A stretch of DNA of 13,714 nt, from contig JAITAN010000140.1 in assembly GCA_031284105.1 (NCBI GenBank), forward strand, positions 1 to 13,714, read 5' to 3'. The stretch's first letter is position 1, and each line of letters opens with the position of its first letter. Positions 6,785-13,669 of the stretch are shown one piece after another. The notes beneath the pieces were generated by a model. That model had not been told where the DNA came from. It saw only the letters and a list, made by a program, of their open reading frames with translations, and made no database searches. Source of the DNA: Treponema sp. Its GTDB lineage: Bacteria; Spirochaetota; Spirochaetia; Treponematales; Breznakiellaceae. Made by a program: the position numbers and the translations under genes.

Positions 6785-7372
6785 AGTCGCCTCCATATAG
6801 TATGCATCACCCGTTAATATTCCAAGGATACATTCAACACGGAGTCGAATACAGGCTATTCTATTAGCAATAATGCGTCAACTAGGTTAAAAGAGGAGGT
6901 ACCGCTGGATCTCTTGAAAGGGGAAATGCTGGATTGGAAGTCTGCGCTACGGAAAAGGTTTGACGCAACCGGAGCAATGGCTAAGGAAGAATTCAGCGCG
7001 TTTTTGGTAGAGGATGCGGCATCTCGTGAAAAAACGCTCAAATTGTTATTAATTTTAACCACCGCTATCGAAAATCAGTACAGATCAGTGCAGAATGGAA
7101 AAGATTGCCCTGTTCAAACGGGACGCAGGCGGCGCCATAGAAGTCATTTTGAGAGGACCTGAAAAACATTTCCCCGGCGCGGTTCTCGAAAAACGGCAAT
7201 TTTTCAGAATATATATTGAGCGATAGGAAGAAGTTTTCCCAACACTCAAGCTATTTTCGGCGATCATAGATCGAGTGTTGGGAAAGGTTTGGAAGATATG
7301 GTATACGGCGCGATGAGCCTTCCCCGCCGCAGAACCACGGGAGGGCAAACCTATTGCGAATCAAAATTCTTT
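6785..7372. pseudogene. Gene-poor 588-bp region with coding-like fragments, identity unknown
   Basis: No intact gene is convincing here. On the plus strand a frame open from 6818 to 7162 encodes a helix-rich, charged segment (KGEMLDWKSALRKRFDATG, then KEEFSAFLVEDAASREKT), with TTG at 6914 or ATG at 6926 as possible starts. AGGAGG at 6894-6899 is well spaced only for an unusual CTG at 6905. A second frame, ATG 7095 to TAG 7225, gives 43 residues starting MEKIALFKRDAGGAIEVILR, which overlaps the first and has no ribosome-binding site. A third fragment begins at ATG 7298. Together they look like a decayed or truncated gene set. The second faintly recalls the N-terminus of RhuM/antirepressor-type proteins, but I would not assign it. 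Confidence 0.35.
7235..7285. repeat. 13-bp perfect inverted repeat
   Basis: TTTCCCAACACTC (7235-7247) is matched exactly by GAGTGTTGGGAAA (7273-7285), with 25 nt between. The spacer ends in a smaller palindrome, CGATC-ATA-GATCG (7261-7273). No T-run follows on either strand. It lies downstream of the metal-ATPase gene and may form a transcript-end structure for that operon, or be the remnant of a small mobile element. Confidence 0.6.
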
Positions 7373-9541
7373 CTACCGGTTTGACGGACGCATGGCTCTC
7401 ATGGCGTTGAGAACAGCGATAAGGGACACGCCCACATCACCGAACACCGCTTCCCACATGGTGGCCATGCCCAAGGCGCCCATGACAAGGATGACGCCCT
7501 TGACGGATAGGGCGAAGACGATGTTCTGCCAGACGATATTTCGGGTTTTTCGGGCAATGCGGATCGCGCCCGCGATTTTTGAAGGCTCATCGGTCATCAG
7601 CACAATGTCTGCGGCTTCGATTGCCGCATCGGAGCCAACGCCTCCCATAGCAACGCCTACATCGCTGCGGGCAAGCGACGGCGCATCGTTGATGCCGTCT
7701 CCAACAAAAACCAACGCGCCGGGCCCGGACTTGCTCTGTTCCAGGGCTTCGAGGTATTCTACCTTTTGGTGGGGCAAAAGTTCAGCAGACACCGAGTCAA
7801 GCCCGATCTGGTTGGCTATGCTCTCACCAACCGCTTTGCTGTCGCCGGTGAGCATGGCGATTCGTTTCACCCCCATAGCTCGCAAACCCTCGACGGCCTG
7901 TTTGCTATCGGCTTTCAGTTCATCGGAGATGATGATGTATCCCGCATATTCGCCGTTCACCGCCAGGTACACCGCCGTTCCCAATTCTCCGGCAACGGGA
8001 ACAGCGATCCGCTCCGCTTCAAAAAGTTTGGCGTTTCCCGCCAGCACCGCGTCTTCTCCGACACGGACGCGGACGCCTTTTCCGGCGATTTCCTCATATG
8101 CGCCTATTATTTCGGCGTCAAGGTCTTTCCCATAGGCGTTCCTGATTGAAAGGGCTATGGGGTGGTTGGAGTGTGATTCCGCGTGGGCCGCATAGCACAG
8201 CAATCTTTCTTCGGTAAGCCCGCCTGCCGGGACGATCTTTGTTACCCTAAACGCCCCCTTGGTCAAGGTTCCGGTTTTGTCAAACACCACGGTGTCCACA
8301 TTGGTGAGCGCTTCGAGGTAGTTGCTCCCTTTTATGAGGATGCCGTTCCTTGAAGCGCCGCCAATGCCGCCGAAAAAGCTTAAGGGTATGGAAATGACCA
8401 GGGCGCAGGGGCAGGAGACCACGAGGAACACCAGCGCCCGGTTTATCCATTCGGCGAAAGACGCATCGGGGATAAAAAGGGGCGGAAGAACCGCCAGCGC
8501 TACGGCGGAAAACACCACCGCCGGGGTGTAGTAACGGGCGAATTTGGTGATGAAGTTTTCAGTGACGGATTTTTTGTTCCCCACATTTTGCACAAGGTTG
8601 AGGATTTTAGAGACGGTGGATTCCCCAAAGGACTTGCTTGTTTCAATAGTGAGCAGTCCGCTTTTGTTGATCGACCCGGAAAGGACGGCGCTGCCTTTCC
8701 CCACGTCCCGCGGCAGGGATTCGCCGGTAAGGGCAGAAGTGTCCAGGGCGGAAAACCCCTCTGTTACCACGCCGTCCAGAGGGATTTTTTCACCGGGTTT
8801 CACCACGATAAGATCCCCGATTTGCACCTTTTCCGGGGACACCCGCTCAAGGCCGGCGGCGGTTTTCAGGTTGGCGTAATCGGGCCTGATATCCATGAGG
8901 GCGGATATGGATTTGCGGGAACGTCCCACCGCGTAATTCTGAAAGGCTTCGCCCACCCGGTAGAAGATCATCACCGCCGCGCCTTCGGGATATTCGCCTA
9001 TGACAAATGCCCCGATGGTGGCGATGCCCATTAAAAAGTTTTCATCGAATATTTCACCTCTGGTACTATTCTTGACTGCCTTGATAAGAACTTCACCGCC
9101 CACCAGAATATAGCTTGCCAGAAAGACGGCAAGCCGCATGAATGGCGCCCGCGGGATGGACGGAGTATAATCAAAGACCATCCCCAAAACAAAGAGGGCT
9201 ACGCCAAGAATAAGGCTTGTCCGCCGGAACCCTGTCTTTACCGGAACGGAATCCGCGCTTTTCGCGGTCCCTGCGGCCCCCGCGGTCTCGCGGTTGGGGA
9301 AAAGGGCAACGTCGTGCAGTTCGATAGAAGGTTCCAGCCGTTTGATGGTTCTGCCGGTACGGGTCATGATGTCATCCCACCGCGCTGAATCCCGCGTTTC
9401 GATGATGAGTTTTTGCACGGAAAAATCGACCAGCGCCCGGCTTACCCCTTCCAGAGCGCCGACGTGCTTTTCAATTTTTGCCGCGCATTTGGGGCAGCAG
9501 AGGTTGTCCAGAATATACTCTCGTTTTAATGCCGCTTCCAT
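7373..9541 (-). CDS. Heavy-metal-exporting P1B-type ATPase (Zn2+/Cd2+/Pb2+ type)
   Basis: The 722-residue protein has all P1B landmarks in order: an N-terminal HMA domain with CCPKC (15-19); the TGES actuator loop (272-275); the CPC membrane metal site (377-379); the DKTGT phosphorylation site (D421); the class-specific HP dipeptide (460-461); GDGIND (614-619); and the last membrane pair with K681 and D702-V-G704. The CPC motif together with that Lys and the DxG Asp matches the ZntA/CadA group (P1B-2), not the Cu+ exporters. It pumps divalent soft metals out of the cytoplasm. AGGAGG (9547-9552) overlaps the stop of the chaperone gene, and the ATG lies 9 bp after that stop, so the two are co-translated. 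The upstream ArsR-type repressor supports metal-induced expression. The exact metal is inferred. Confidence 0.95.
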   Translation of the reverse strand: MEAALKREYILDNLCCPKCAAKIEKHVGALEGVSRALVDFSVQKLIIETRDSARWDDIMTRTGRTIKRLEPSIELHDVALFPNRETAGAAGTAKSADSVPVKTGFRRTSLILGVALFVLGMVFDYTPSIPRAPFMRLAVFLASYILVGGEVLIKAVKNSTRGEIFDENFLMGIATIGAFVIGEYPEGAAVMIFYRVGEAFQNYAVGRSRKSISALMDIRPDYANLKTAAGLERVSPEKVQIGDLIVVKPGEKIPLDGVVTEGFSALDTSALTGESLPRDVGKGSAVLSGSINKSGLLTIETSKSFGESTVSKILNLVQNVGNKKSVTENFITKFARYYTPAVVFSAVALAVLPPLFIPDASFAEWINRALVFLVVSCPCALVISIPLSFFGGIGGASRNGILIKGSNYLEALTNVDTVVFDKTGTLTKGAFRVTKIVPAGGLTEERLLCYAAHAESHSNHPIALSIRNAYGKDLDAEIIGAYEEIAGKGVRVRVGEDAVLAGNAKLFEAERIAVPVAGELGTAVYLAVNGEYAGYIIISDELKADSKQAVEGLRAMGVKRIAMLTGDSKAVGESIANQIGLDSVSAELLPHQKVEYLEALEQSKSGPGALVFVGDGINDAPSLARSDVGVAMGGVGSDAAIEAADIVLMTDEPSKIAGAIRIARKTRNIVWQNIVFALSVKGVILVMGALGMATMWEAVFGDVGVSLIAVLNAMRAMRPSNR

Positions 9542-9550
9542 AGATTCCTC

Positions 9551-9772
9551 CTAACGCGCTTTAACGATGATGTCTTCATCAACGCTCCGGACAATGCCGG
9601 CAATGGTTTCACGCAGGGCGCTTTCGTCTCCCTCATATTCAAGGGTAAGCCGAGTATTTTGAAAATCCACCGACACCTGCCGCGCCTTCGGCAGGCGCTT
9701 TACCTTTTCGTCAATTTCTGCCGCGCAATTAGGGCAGCAGAGACCTTCCAACAAGTACGTCTTTCTTGTCAT
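9551..9772 (-). CDS. Small HMA-domain metal-binding protein (metallochaperone)
   Basis: A 73-residue protein consisting of a single heavy-metal-associated domain, with CCPNC near residue 12 (LCCPNCAAEIDEKV). It closely mirrors the N-terminal domain of the ATPase encoded just downstream (LCCPKCAAKIEKHV), suggesting duplication. ATG 9772 is preferred over an in-frame GTG at 9781, because AAGGAG (9781-9786) overlaps the GTG and stands 8 nt before the ATG. The likely job is to carry Zn/Cd/Pb to the ATPase or buffer it in the cytoplasm. Confidence 0.87.
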   Translation of the reverse strand: MTRKTYLLEGLCCPNCAAEIDEKVKRLPKARQVSVDFQNTRLTLEYEGDESALRETIAGIVRSVDEDIIVKAR

Positions 9773-9789
9773 ATCAAACACTCCTTAAT

Positions 9790-9827
9790 CATATATTATT
9801 GAACGGTTGATAACTTGTTCAACCGTT
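9790..9827 (-). promoter_or_regulatory. Second operator-like palindrome and possible internal promoter in the metal operon
   Basis: Between arsR and the chaperone gene lies a perfect 9-bp inverted repeat, AACGGTTGA (9802-9810) and TCAACCGTT (9819-9827). It is nested with an outer TTGAAC (9799-9804) / GTTCAA (9817-9822) pair spaced 12 nt, the arrangement bound by SmtB/CadC-type repressors. Read on the minus strand, TTGAAC could be a -35 box, with TAATAT 18 nt later as a -10. A run of eight T's (minus strand, 9833-9840) precedes it. Confidence 0.5.
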
Positions 9828-9852
9828 TGCGTAAAAAAAACAACCGCCTCCC

Positions 9853-10218
9853 TCATTCGCCGACATGCGCCAAGCCTTGGGCGAAAATAGTTCCCACATG
9901 CTCGTCTTCCAGAGAATAGTAGACCACTTTTCCCGTGCGGCGGTACTTCACCAGCCGCGTCTGCCTAAGGGTTCTGAGTTGGTGGGAAATGGCGGACTTG
10001 CTCATGCCCAAAAGAGCCGCGATGTCGCAGACGCACATTTCAGCCTGCAAAAGGGCGCAGAGAATTTTAACCCTGGTGGAATCGCTGAAAACCTTAAACA
10101 GGTCCGCAATGTCCAGCAACACTTCATCGGTAGGCATCTTTTCCCTGACCGCGGACACCACGTCCTCGTGGATTATATTGCAGCCGCAGCTTTCAATGTC
10201 CGAAACGCTTTTCACCAT
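9853..10218 (-). CDS. ArsR/SmtB-family metal-responsive repressor (CadC-like)
   Basis: A 121-residue winged-helix repressor. Both known metal sites of the family are present. The alpha3N-type ligands are C11/C13 near the N-terminus and C62-V-C64 in MCVCDIAALL. The alpha5 site is D105, H107, H118 and E121, with the same spacing as D104/H106/H117/E120 of SmtB. The recognition helix is MSKSAISHQLRTLRQ (72-86). It should dimerise on operator DNA and release it when Cd, Pb or Zn binds, switching on the chaperone and ATPase downstream. AGGAGG (10223-10228) lies 4 nt before ATG 10218. A strong promoter and operator lie directly upstream, so it is autoregulated. Having both sites resembles CadC. Confidence 0.95.
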   Translation of the reverse strand: MVKSVSDIESCGCNIIHEDVVSAVREKMPTDEVLLDIADLFKVFSDSTRVKILCALLQAEMCVCDIAALLGMSKSAISHQLRTLRQTRLVKYRRTGKVVYYSLEDEHVGTIFAQGLAHVGE

Positions 10219-10234
10219 GCCGCCTCCTTAATAG

Positions 10235-10283
10235 TTGAACACATGAACATATATACTATACGCAGGTTCGTGAGATATGTCAA
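10235..10283 (-). promoter_or_regulatory. Promoter and operator of the arsR metal operon
   Basis: On the minus strand a perfect TTGACA (10278-10283) is followed by exactly 17 bp and TATAGT (10255-10260, 5 of 6). The start-site region carries two TGAAC half-sites in TTGAACACATGAACAT (10235-10250), with TATA-rich flanks, resembling SmtB/CadC operators. A repressor bound there would block initiation. The TTGAAC half-site recurs in the palindrome ahead of the chaperone gene. Confidence 0.85.
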
Positions 10284-10479
10284 GGGGTTTTTGATTTTTT
10301 ATGATTTTTTGATTAAAGGATGTTTCAAAACGCGAACTGCGTTTGGGTTAGTTTGGGGCGGTTCATTGAGACGGAAACGCAGGGGAGGCGGCCGGCGATG
10401 TCGTCTCAAACGCCGCATTGCATCAATCCGCTTGAATTCCAGGGGGAGGATAAGGAACGGTTTTTACCGCTATCGGGAT
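10284..10479. other. Intergenic region between hisH and the arsR promoter, with inverted repeats
   Basis: No supported gene. It holds T-rich direct repeats (GATTTTTT, about 10290-10315), a small hairpin AAACGC-GAACT-GCGTTT (10328-10344), and a wider inverted repeat TTGAGACG (10366-10373) / CGTCTCAA (10402-10409) around a GC-rich loop. A weak CGGT/ACCG stem lies just past the hisH stop without a clear T-run, so the his operon's terminator is not obvious. Confidence 0.4.
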
Positions 10480-11094
10480 TCACGTTCCCGCAATCCAATT
10501 CTCCAGCAGCGTAAGCCCGGCCGCACCCGATTTTTCAGGGTGAAACTGCGTAGCGCATAGCGCGCCCCGTTCCACCGCGCTGCAATAGGTACAATAATAT
10601 TCCGCTTCCGCAGCCGTAACCGTATCGTCCACAGGGTCCGCATAAAAAGAGTGTATATAGTAAAAGAAAGAATTTTCCGGCAGTCCCTTAAAAAGCCGTG
10701 AGGAAGCGCGGGCTTTCGTATTGTTCCAGCCGATTTGCGGCACCTTTCTGCCCGGAAACCGCCGCACCGTTCCTTGGATAACGGAAAGCCCCCGCACGTC
10801 CTTACCGTCAACCCGCGGCGCTTCCTCGGATGCGTCGAATAAAAGCTGCAATCCTATGCAGATGCCCAAGAACGGCTTATCCGCGTGTATCCATTCCCTA
10901 ATAGCGGAAACGTACCCCAGCTTTTCAAGAGAAGCCATGGCCGTGGCGAAATGCCCGTCGCCCGGAAAAACGATCTTCTCAAAACCACGCATATCTTCGG
11001 GATCGCGTACAAAACGAGCGGCCGCATTGAGCCGCTGCAAGGCGTTCATCACCGAACCGAGGTTACCCGCCCCGTAGTCAAGCACTCCAATCAT
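10480..11094 (-). CDS. hisH: Imidazole glycerol phosphate synthase, glutaminase subunit HisH
   Basis: This class I amidotransferase (204 aa) has the triad C79 (GICIGLQLL), H185 and E187 (FHPEKS). The N-terminal VLDYGAGNLGSV and the oxyanion-side QIGWN (120-124) are typical of HisH. It hydrolyses glutamine and channels ammonia to HisF, which closes the imidazole ring and releases AICAR in histidine synthesis. HisF is not in the window. Its ATG overlaps the hisB stop (ATGA, 11091-11094), implying translational coupling. The PGDGHF loop differs from the usual PGVGAF and is worth noting, but it is not a catalytic change. Confidence 0.95.
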   Translation of the reverse strand: MIGVLDYGAGNLGSVMNALQRLNAAARFVRDPEDMRGFEKIVFPGDGHFATAMASLEKLGYVSAIREWIHADKPFLGICIGLQLLFDASEEAPRVDGKDVRGLSVIQGTVRRFPGRKVPQIGWNNTKARASSRLFKGLPENSFFYYIHSFYADPVDDTVTAAEAEYYCTYCSAVERGALCATQFHPEKSGAAGLTLLENWIAGT

Positions 11095-11714
11095 ACCATC
11101 ACCAACGGTCTATCAAGGAGAGCCTTTGTCGAGGGAATCTCGTTCCGCGCCCGCCCGTCAATTTCCACTGCGTCCCGTAACGCGCGGGCCGCGGCCTTGA
11201 ACAGGGCTTCGATTTTGTGATGATCGCTTCGTCCCCGCAAAATATCGAGGTGAAGCGTAAGACCCGCGGCCGCGGTAAAGGCTTGCCAGAAATCTTCGAT
11301 AGCGTCGGTTTGAAAAGAGAAATTGCCGGAAACGAGCGGAACGCCGGAGAGTCCCGCGTTGAATACCAGAAACGCTCTGCCGGAAACATCAACGGCCGCA
11401 CGCGCCAATGCCTCATCCATAGGGAAAAGACAGGTTCCGCATCGTTTAACGCCCACCTTGCGGTCCAGCGCCTTTGCGAAACACTGCCCCAGCACGATAC
11501 CCGTATCCTCGATCAGGTGATGCTGATCCACATCGAGATCGCCGGAGGCCTGCGCCGTTATGTCGAAAAGCCCATGTTTCGCAAAGGTATTGAGCATGTG
11601 CTTCATAAAACCGATAGGGTACTCCAACTTGACGCTTCCGGTTCCGTCAAGGTTGAGCGTGAGGTAAATATCCGTTTCTTTGGTTATTCTGTGGATTTCC
11701 GCTGTTCTGTTCAC
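11091..11714 (-). CDS. hisB: Imidazoleglycerol-phosphate dehydratase HisB
   Basis: Monofunctional dehydratase (207 aa), without the phosphatase domain fused to it in E. coli. Both manganese-binding repeats are intact: DQHHLIED (63-70) and SDHHKIE (163-169), with H39 and H47 as further likely ligands. It converts imidazole glycerol phosphate to imidazole acetol phosphate. Translation begins at GTG 11714, overlapping the hisG TGA by 4 bp (GTGA), and its own stop overlaps the hisH start. The partially complementary AAGG ahead of the GTG is weak, fitting coupling to hisG. Confidence 0.96.
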   Translation of the reverse strand: MNRTAEIHRITKETDIYLTLNLDGTGSVKLEYPIGFMKHMLNTFAKHGLFDITAQASGDLDVDQHHLIEDTGIVLGQCFAKALDRKVGVKRCGTCLFPMDEALARAAVDVSGRAFLVFNAGLSGVPLVSGNFSFQTDAIEDFWQAFTAAAGLTLHLDILRGRSDHHKIEALFKAAARALRDAVEIDGRARNEIPSTKALLDRPLVMV

Positions 11715-12568
11715 GGTACCGCCTTCCGTAAATCGTATTCAACAATATCGGTTGCGCCGGATTTTTTTAGATACGGGATAATATCGGGCACTTCATCCTT
11801 TCTGACGGCTATCTTAACCGCAAAACCGGCGTTGTTTCCGTACAGCGGCGCGACCGTAGGGCTTCTCATGCTGGGCAATGAACCGATAAGCTCGTCAAAG
11901 AACGATTCGGCTACGTTCATTTCGAGCATCACCCGATCCCGCCCGTCAAGAACAGCCTTAAAAAGCATGGCAAGCTCTTCAATGCGTCCGCGTTTTTCCG
12001 GATCCGCACGCGCGGCCTTTGATGCAACGAACCGAGTTGAAGACTCGAGCAGCGTGTCGATGATCTTCAAGCCGTTCTTCCGTAACGTCTGCCCGGATGA
12101 AGTATTATCAACGATCATGTCCGCATCATCGGGCGGAAACACTTCCGTGGCGCCGTAGGTGCGGAGTATACGGAAATCGTATCCTTTTTTTGTAAGCCAT
12201 GTTTCCGCAAGGTTCACATATTCGGTTGCGACGGTAAGCTTTCTCCGCTTAAGATCCGCGAGGGGGCATTCGGCCGGAACCGCGGCCACAATACGGACGC
12301 GGTCGAAACCAAGGTCCATGATTTCTTCAACTTCGGCGCCGGTTTCTTGCAGCCAGTCTATACCGGTAAAACCCGCGTCATGACTGCCCAATTCAAGCAG
12401 GGCCCCCACGTTTTGCGGCTTCATTATTTTTGCGTCAAGCCAGTCCGCTTTGACGACCGGACGGTACATCCTATCCGCAAGAGAAACCGGAAAGCCCGCG
12501 TCGCTAAACAGGGCGGATACATTGTCAAAAATCCGCCCTTTTGGGATCAGAATACGTAATTTATCCAT
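11711..12568 (-). CDS. hisG: ATP phosphoribosyltransferase HisG, long form
   Basis: The first enzyme of histidine synthesis joins ATP and PRPP. At 285 aa it is the long form that carries its own C-terminal ACT-like regulatory domain (about 210-285: LPSMRSPTVAPL, then VPDIIPYLKKSGATDI), so no HisZ is needed and feedback inhibition by histidine is expected. Other landmarks are LRILIPKGRI at the N-terminus, GFTGIDWL (66-73), and the PRPP-binding region ADMIVDNTSSGQTL (149-162). It is the first gene of hisGBH. There is no Shine-Dalgarno before ATG 12568, and a near-consensus promoter ends only 7 nt upstream. Confidence 0.97.
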   Translation of the reverse strand: MDKLRILIPKGRIFDNVSALFSDAGFPVSLADRMYRPVVKADWLDAKIMKPQNVGALLELGSHDAGFTGIDWLQETGAEVEEIMDLGFDRVRIVAAVPAECPLADLKRRKLTVATEYVNLAETWLTKKGYDFRILRTYGATEVFPPDDADMIVDNTSSGQTLRKNGLKIIDTLLESSTRFVASKAARADPEKRGRIEELAMLFKAVLDGRDRVMLEMNVAESFFDELIGSLPSMRSPTVAPLYGNNAGFAVKIAVRKDEVPDIIPYLKKSGATDIVEYDLRKAVP

Positions 12569-12575
12569 GAAAAAA

Positions 12576-12604
12576 AGTATAGGGCTTATGCGCCCGAATG
12601 TCTA
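12576..12604 (-). promoter_or_regulatory. Promoter of hisGBH, apparently giving a leaderless mRNA
   Basis: On the minus strand TAGACA (12599-12604, 5 of 6), a 17-bp spacer and TATACT (12576-12581, 5 of 6) form a strong sigma70-type promoter. Only TTTTTTC separates the -10 box from ATG 12568, which puts the expected start site at or 1 nt before the ATG. The -35 box lies 18 nt past the stop of the upstream gene, so no room is left for a his leader peptide, T-box or attenuator. Confidence 0.7.
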
Positions 12605-12621
12605 GCGGTTCCGTGCGGTTG

Positions 12622-13302
12622 TTATGCAAGCAGCAGGATCGCCAGATACACGGCGCTGAAAACAACGATGCAGACGTTTCTGAAGGCGCGCTCCCGTTTA
12701 CTACCGGTAACAATATTCGCTATATGGTAGTGGCGTTTGTCCAGCGGGTAAAACCACGGGACGCCTTTCCGGTTAAACGTATCCGCGAGTAAATGGCTTA
12801 TCCACCCGATGCAAAAGCCTACCCATATACTGAACAAGACATCGGTGAGCGTAGTATCGGGCATATAGCCGATGATGTACAGAATCGGCAGCATGATTAT
12901 CAGCAGCGCGAGGCCGCTGTGGGTTCCCCGCCTGTGTTTGGCAATGGGCAAAAGCAAGCGGATAAGGCAGAGCAGCACAAACACGGTAAGGACCGGAAAC
13001 AGTACGTTCACCGGATGGATGAGATTATCAATAAAACACAAATACACCGCTAAGCCCAAGGAGGCTATGCCGAAAAAGGTTATTGACGATTTCAGAAATA
13101 GCCGTACCGCTTTGCCGCCCTTGCTGTTCGGCAGATCGATATCCGGTCCAAGGCTGCCCGCTAATGCCGGCAACATACCGATCAGCGGGTAGTACGCGTG
13201 CTGCGCGCTTATGTCGAACGCGAGTTTTTTCTCCGCGATGCTTATGGCAATGGGAATCGCCGCGCTCAGCCCGCCTATAACAATATGGGTATATCCATTC
13301 AT
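12622..13302 (-). CDS. YdjM/DUF457-family membrane-bound metal-dependent hydrolase
   Basis: Multi-pass membrane protein (226 aa). Start ATG 13302 (MNGYTHIVIGG) is chosen because AGGAGG (13313-13318) lies 10 nt upstream and inside the longer frame from 13353. Family metal-binding motifs are present: H6, DIDLPNS with D54/D56, HRRGTHS with H123/H128, and ISHLLADTFNRKGVPWFYP with H170/D174. Hydrophobic segments fill most of the rest. In E. coli YdjM is an SOS-induced inner-membrane protein of uncertain function; the family is often called a metal-dependent hydrolase by homology. No LexA-type box is evident here, though short tandem repeats lie upstream. It has its own transcript, placed ahead of hisG on the same strand. 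Confidence 0.88.
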   Translation of the reverse strand: MNGYTHIVIGGLSAAIPIAISIAEKKLAFDISAQHAYYPLIGMLPALAGSLGPDIDLPNSKGGKAVRLFLKSSITFFGIASLGLAVYLCFIDNLIHPVNVLFPVLTVFVLLCLIRLLLPIAKHRRGTHSGLALLIIMLPILYIIGYMPDTTLTDVLFSIWVGFCIGWISHLLADTFNRKGVPWFYPLDKRHYHIANIVTGSKRERAFRNVCIVVFSAVYLAILLLA

Positions 13303-13336
13303 GGCGCCTTGTCCTCCTAACATTAAACCATCCGTA

Positions 13337-13366
13337 TATTCAAACGTATTCAAATATATTCAAATA
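13337..13366. repeat. Three tandem 10-bp repeats upstream of the ydjM-like gene
   Basis: TATTCAAACG, TATTCAAATA and TATTCAAATA follow each other without gaps, with partial units on either side. They lie 35-64 bp before the ydjM-like start, in its promoter region. The minus-strand reading TTTGAATA repeated every helical turn could hold -35/-10-like hexamers or bind a regulator on one face of the DNA. Confidence 0.6.
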
Positions 13367-13424
13367 TAGTAAAGGTTGTTTTCCCCGGAATCGGCCGTTC
13401 TTTGGCGATCCGGTTCTATGACAA

Positions 13425-13613
13425 AATCAACTGATTCTATCGCGAAATCAACTGATTCTGCGGTGAAATCAACTGATTCTGCGGCGAAATCAACTGATTC
13501 TGTGACGGAATCAACTGATTCTATCGCGAAATCAACTGATTCTATCGCGAAATCAACTGATTCTGTGACGGAATCAACCGATTCTACGGCAAAATCAACC
13601 GGTTTTATGACCG
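13425..13613. repeat. Array of nine 21-bp tandem repeats
   Basis: The core AATCAACTGATTCT recurs at exact 21-bp steps beginning at 13425, 13446, 13467, 13488, 13509, 13530, 13551, 13572 and 13593. The last two have ACC for ACT, and the last is most diverged (AATCAACCGGTT). The core contains the dyad AATCA-AC-TGATT. The remaining 7 bp vary (for example ATCGCGA, GCGGTGA, GTGACGG) and some recur. Copies sit two helical turns apart. The plus strand is open in two frames and the minus strand in two, so an open frame alone does not show coding. Confidence 0.85.
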
Positions 13614-13621
13614 CGTTATTC

Positions 13622-13641
13622 TATGACCGTGTCATAAACGG
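13622..13641 (+). promoter_or_regulatory. Nested inverted repeats before the last gene
   Basis: TATGAC-CGT-GTCATA (13622-13636) is a perfect 6-bp dyad. Overlapping it, ACCGT (13626-13630) pairs with ACGGT (13638-13642). TTCTATGAC also occurs just before the 21-bp array at about 13415, and TTTTATGAC just after it, so the motif flanks the array. It could be an operator or a small hairpin in the leader of the gene starting at 13670. Confidence 0.4.
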
Positions 13642-13669
13642 TCTATTTTATTTATGGAGGCGCAATAAC

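Noticed and set aside
7392..8135. 247-codon plus-strand frame
   Set aside because: Antisense shadow of the metal ATPase; low-complexity Ser/Thr/Pro composition typical of shadows.
10320..10514. 64-codon plus-strand frame between arsR and hisH
   Set aside because: No ribosome-binding site, overlaps the hisH 3' end, and spans inverted repeats; composition is not protein-like.
9865..10560. 231-codon plus-strand frame
   Set aside because: Antisense to arsR and across its promoter; no supporting signals.
11217..12158. 313-codon plus-strand frame
   Set aside because: Antisense to hisB and hisG, which have complete motifs.
13425..13613. CRISPR array
   Set aside because: Repeat of 14 bp and variable part of 7 bp are far too short, several linkers are identical, and no cas genes are present.
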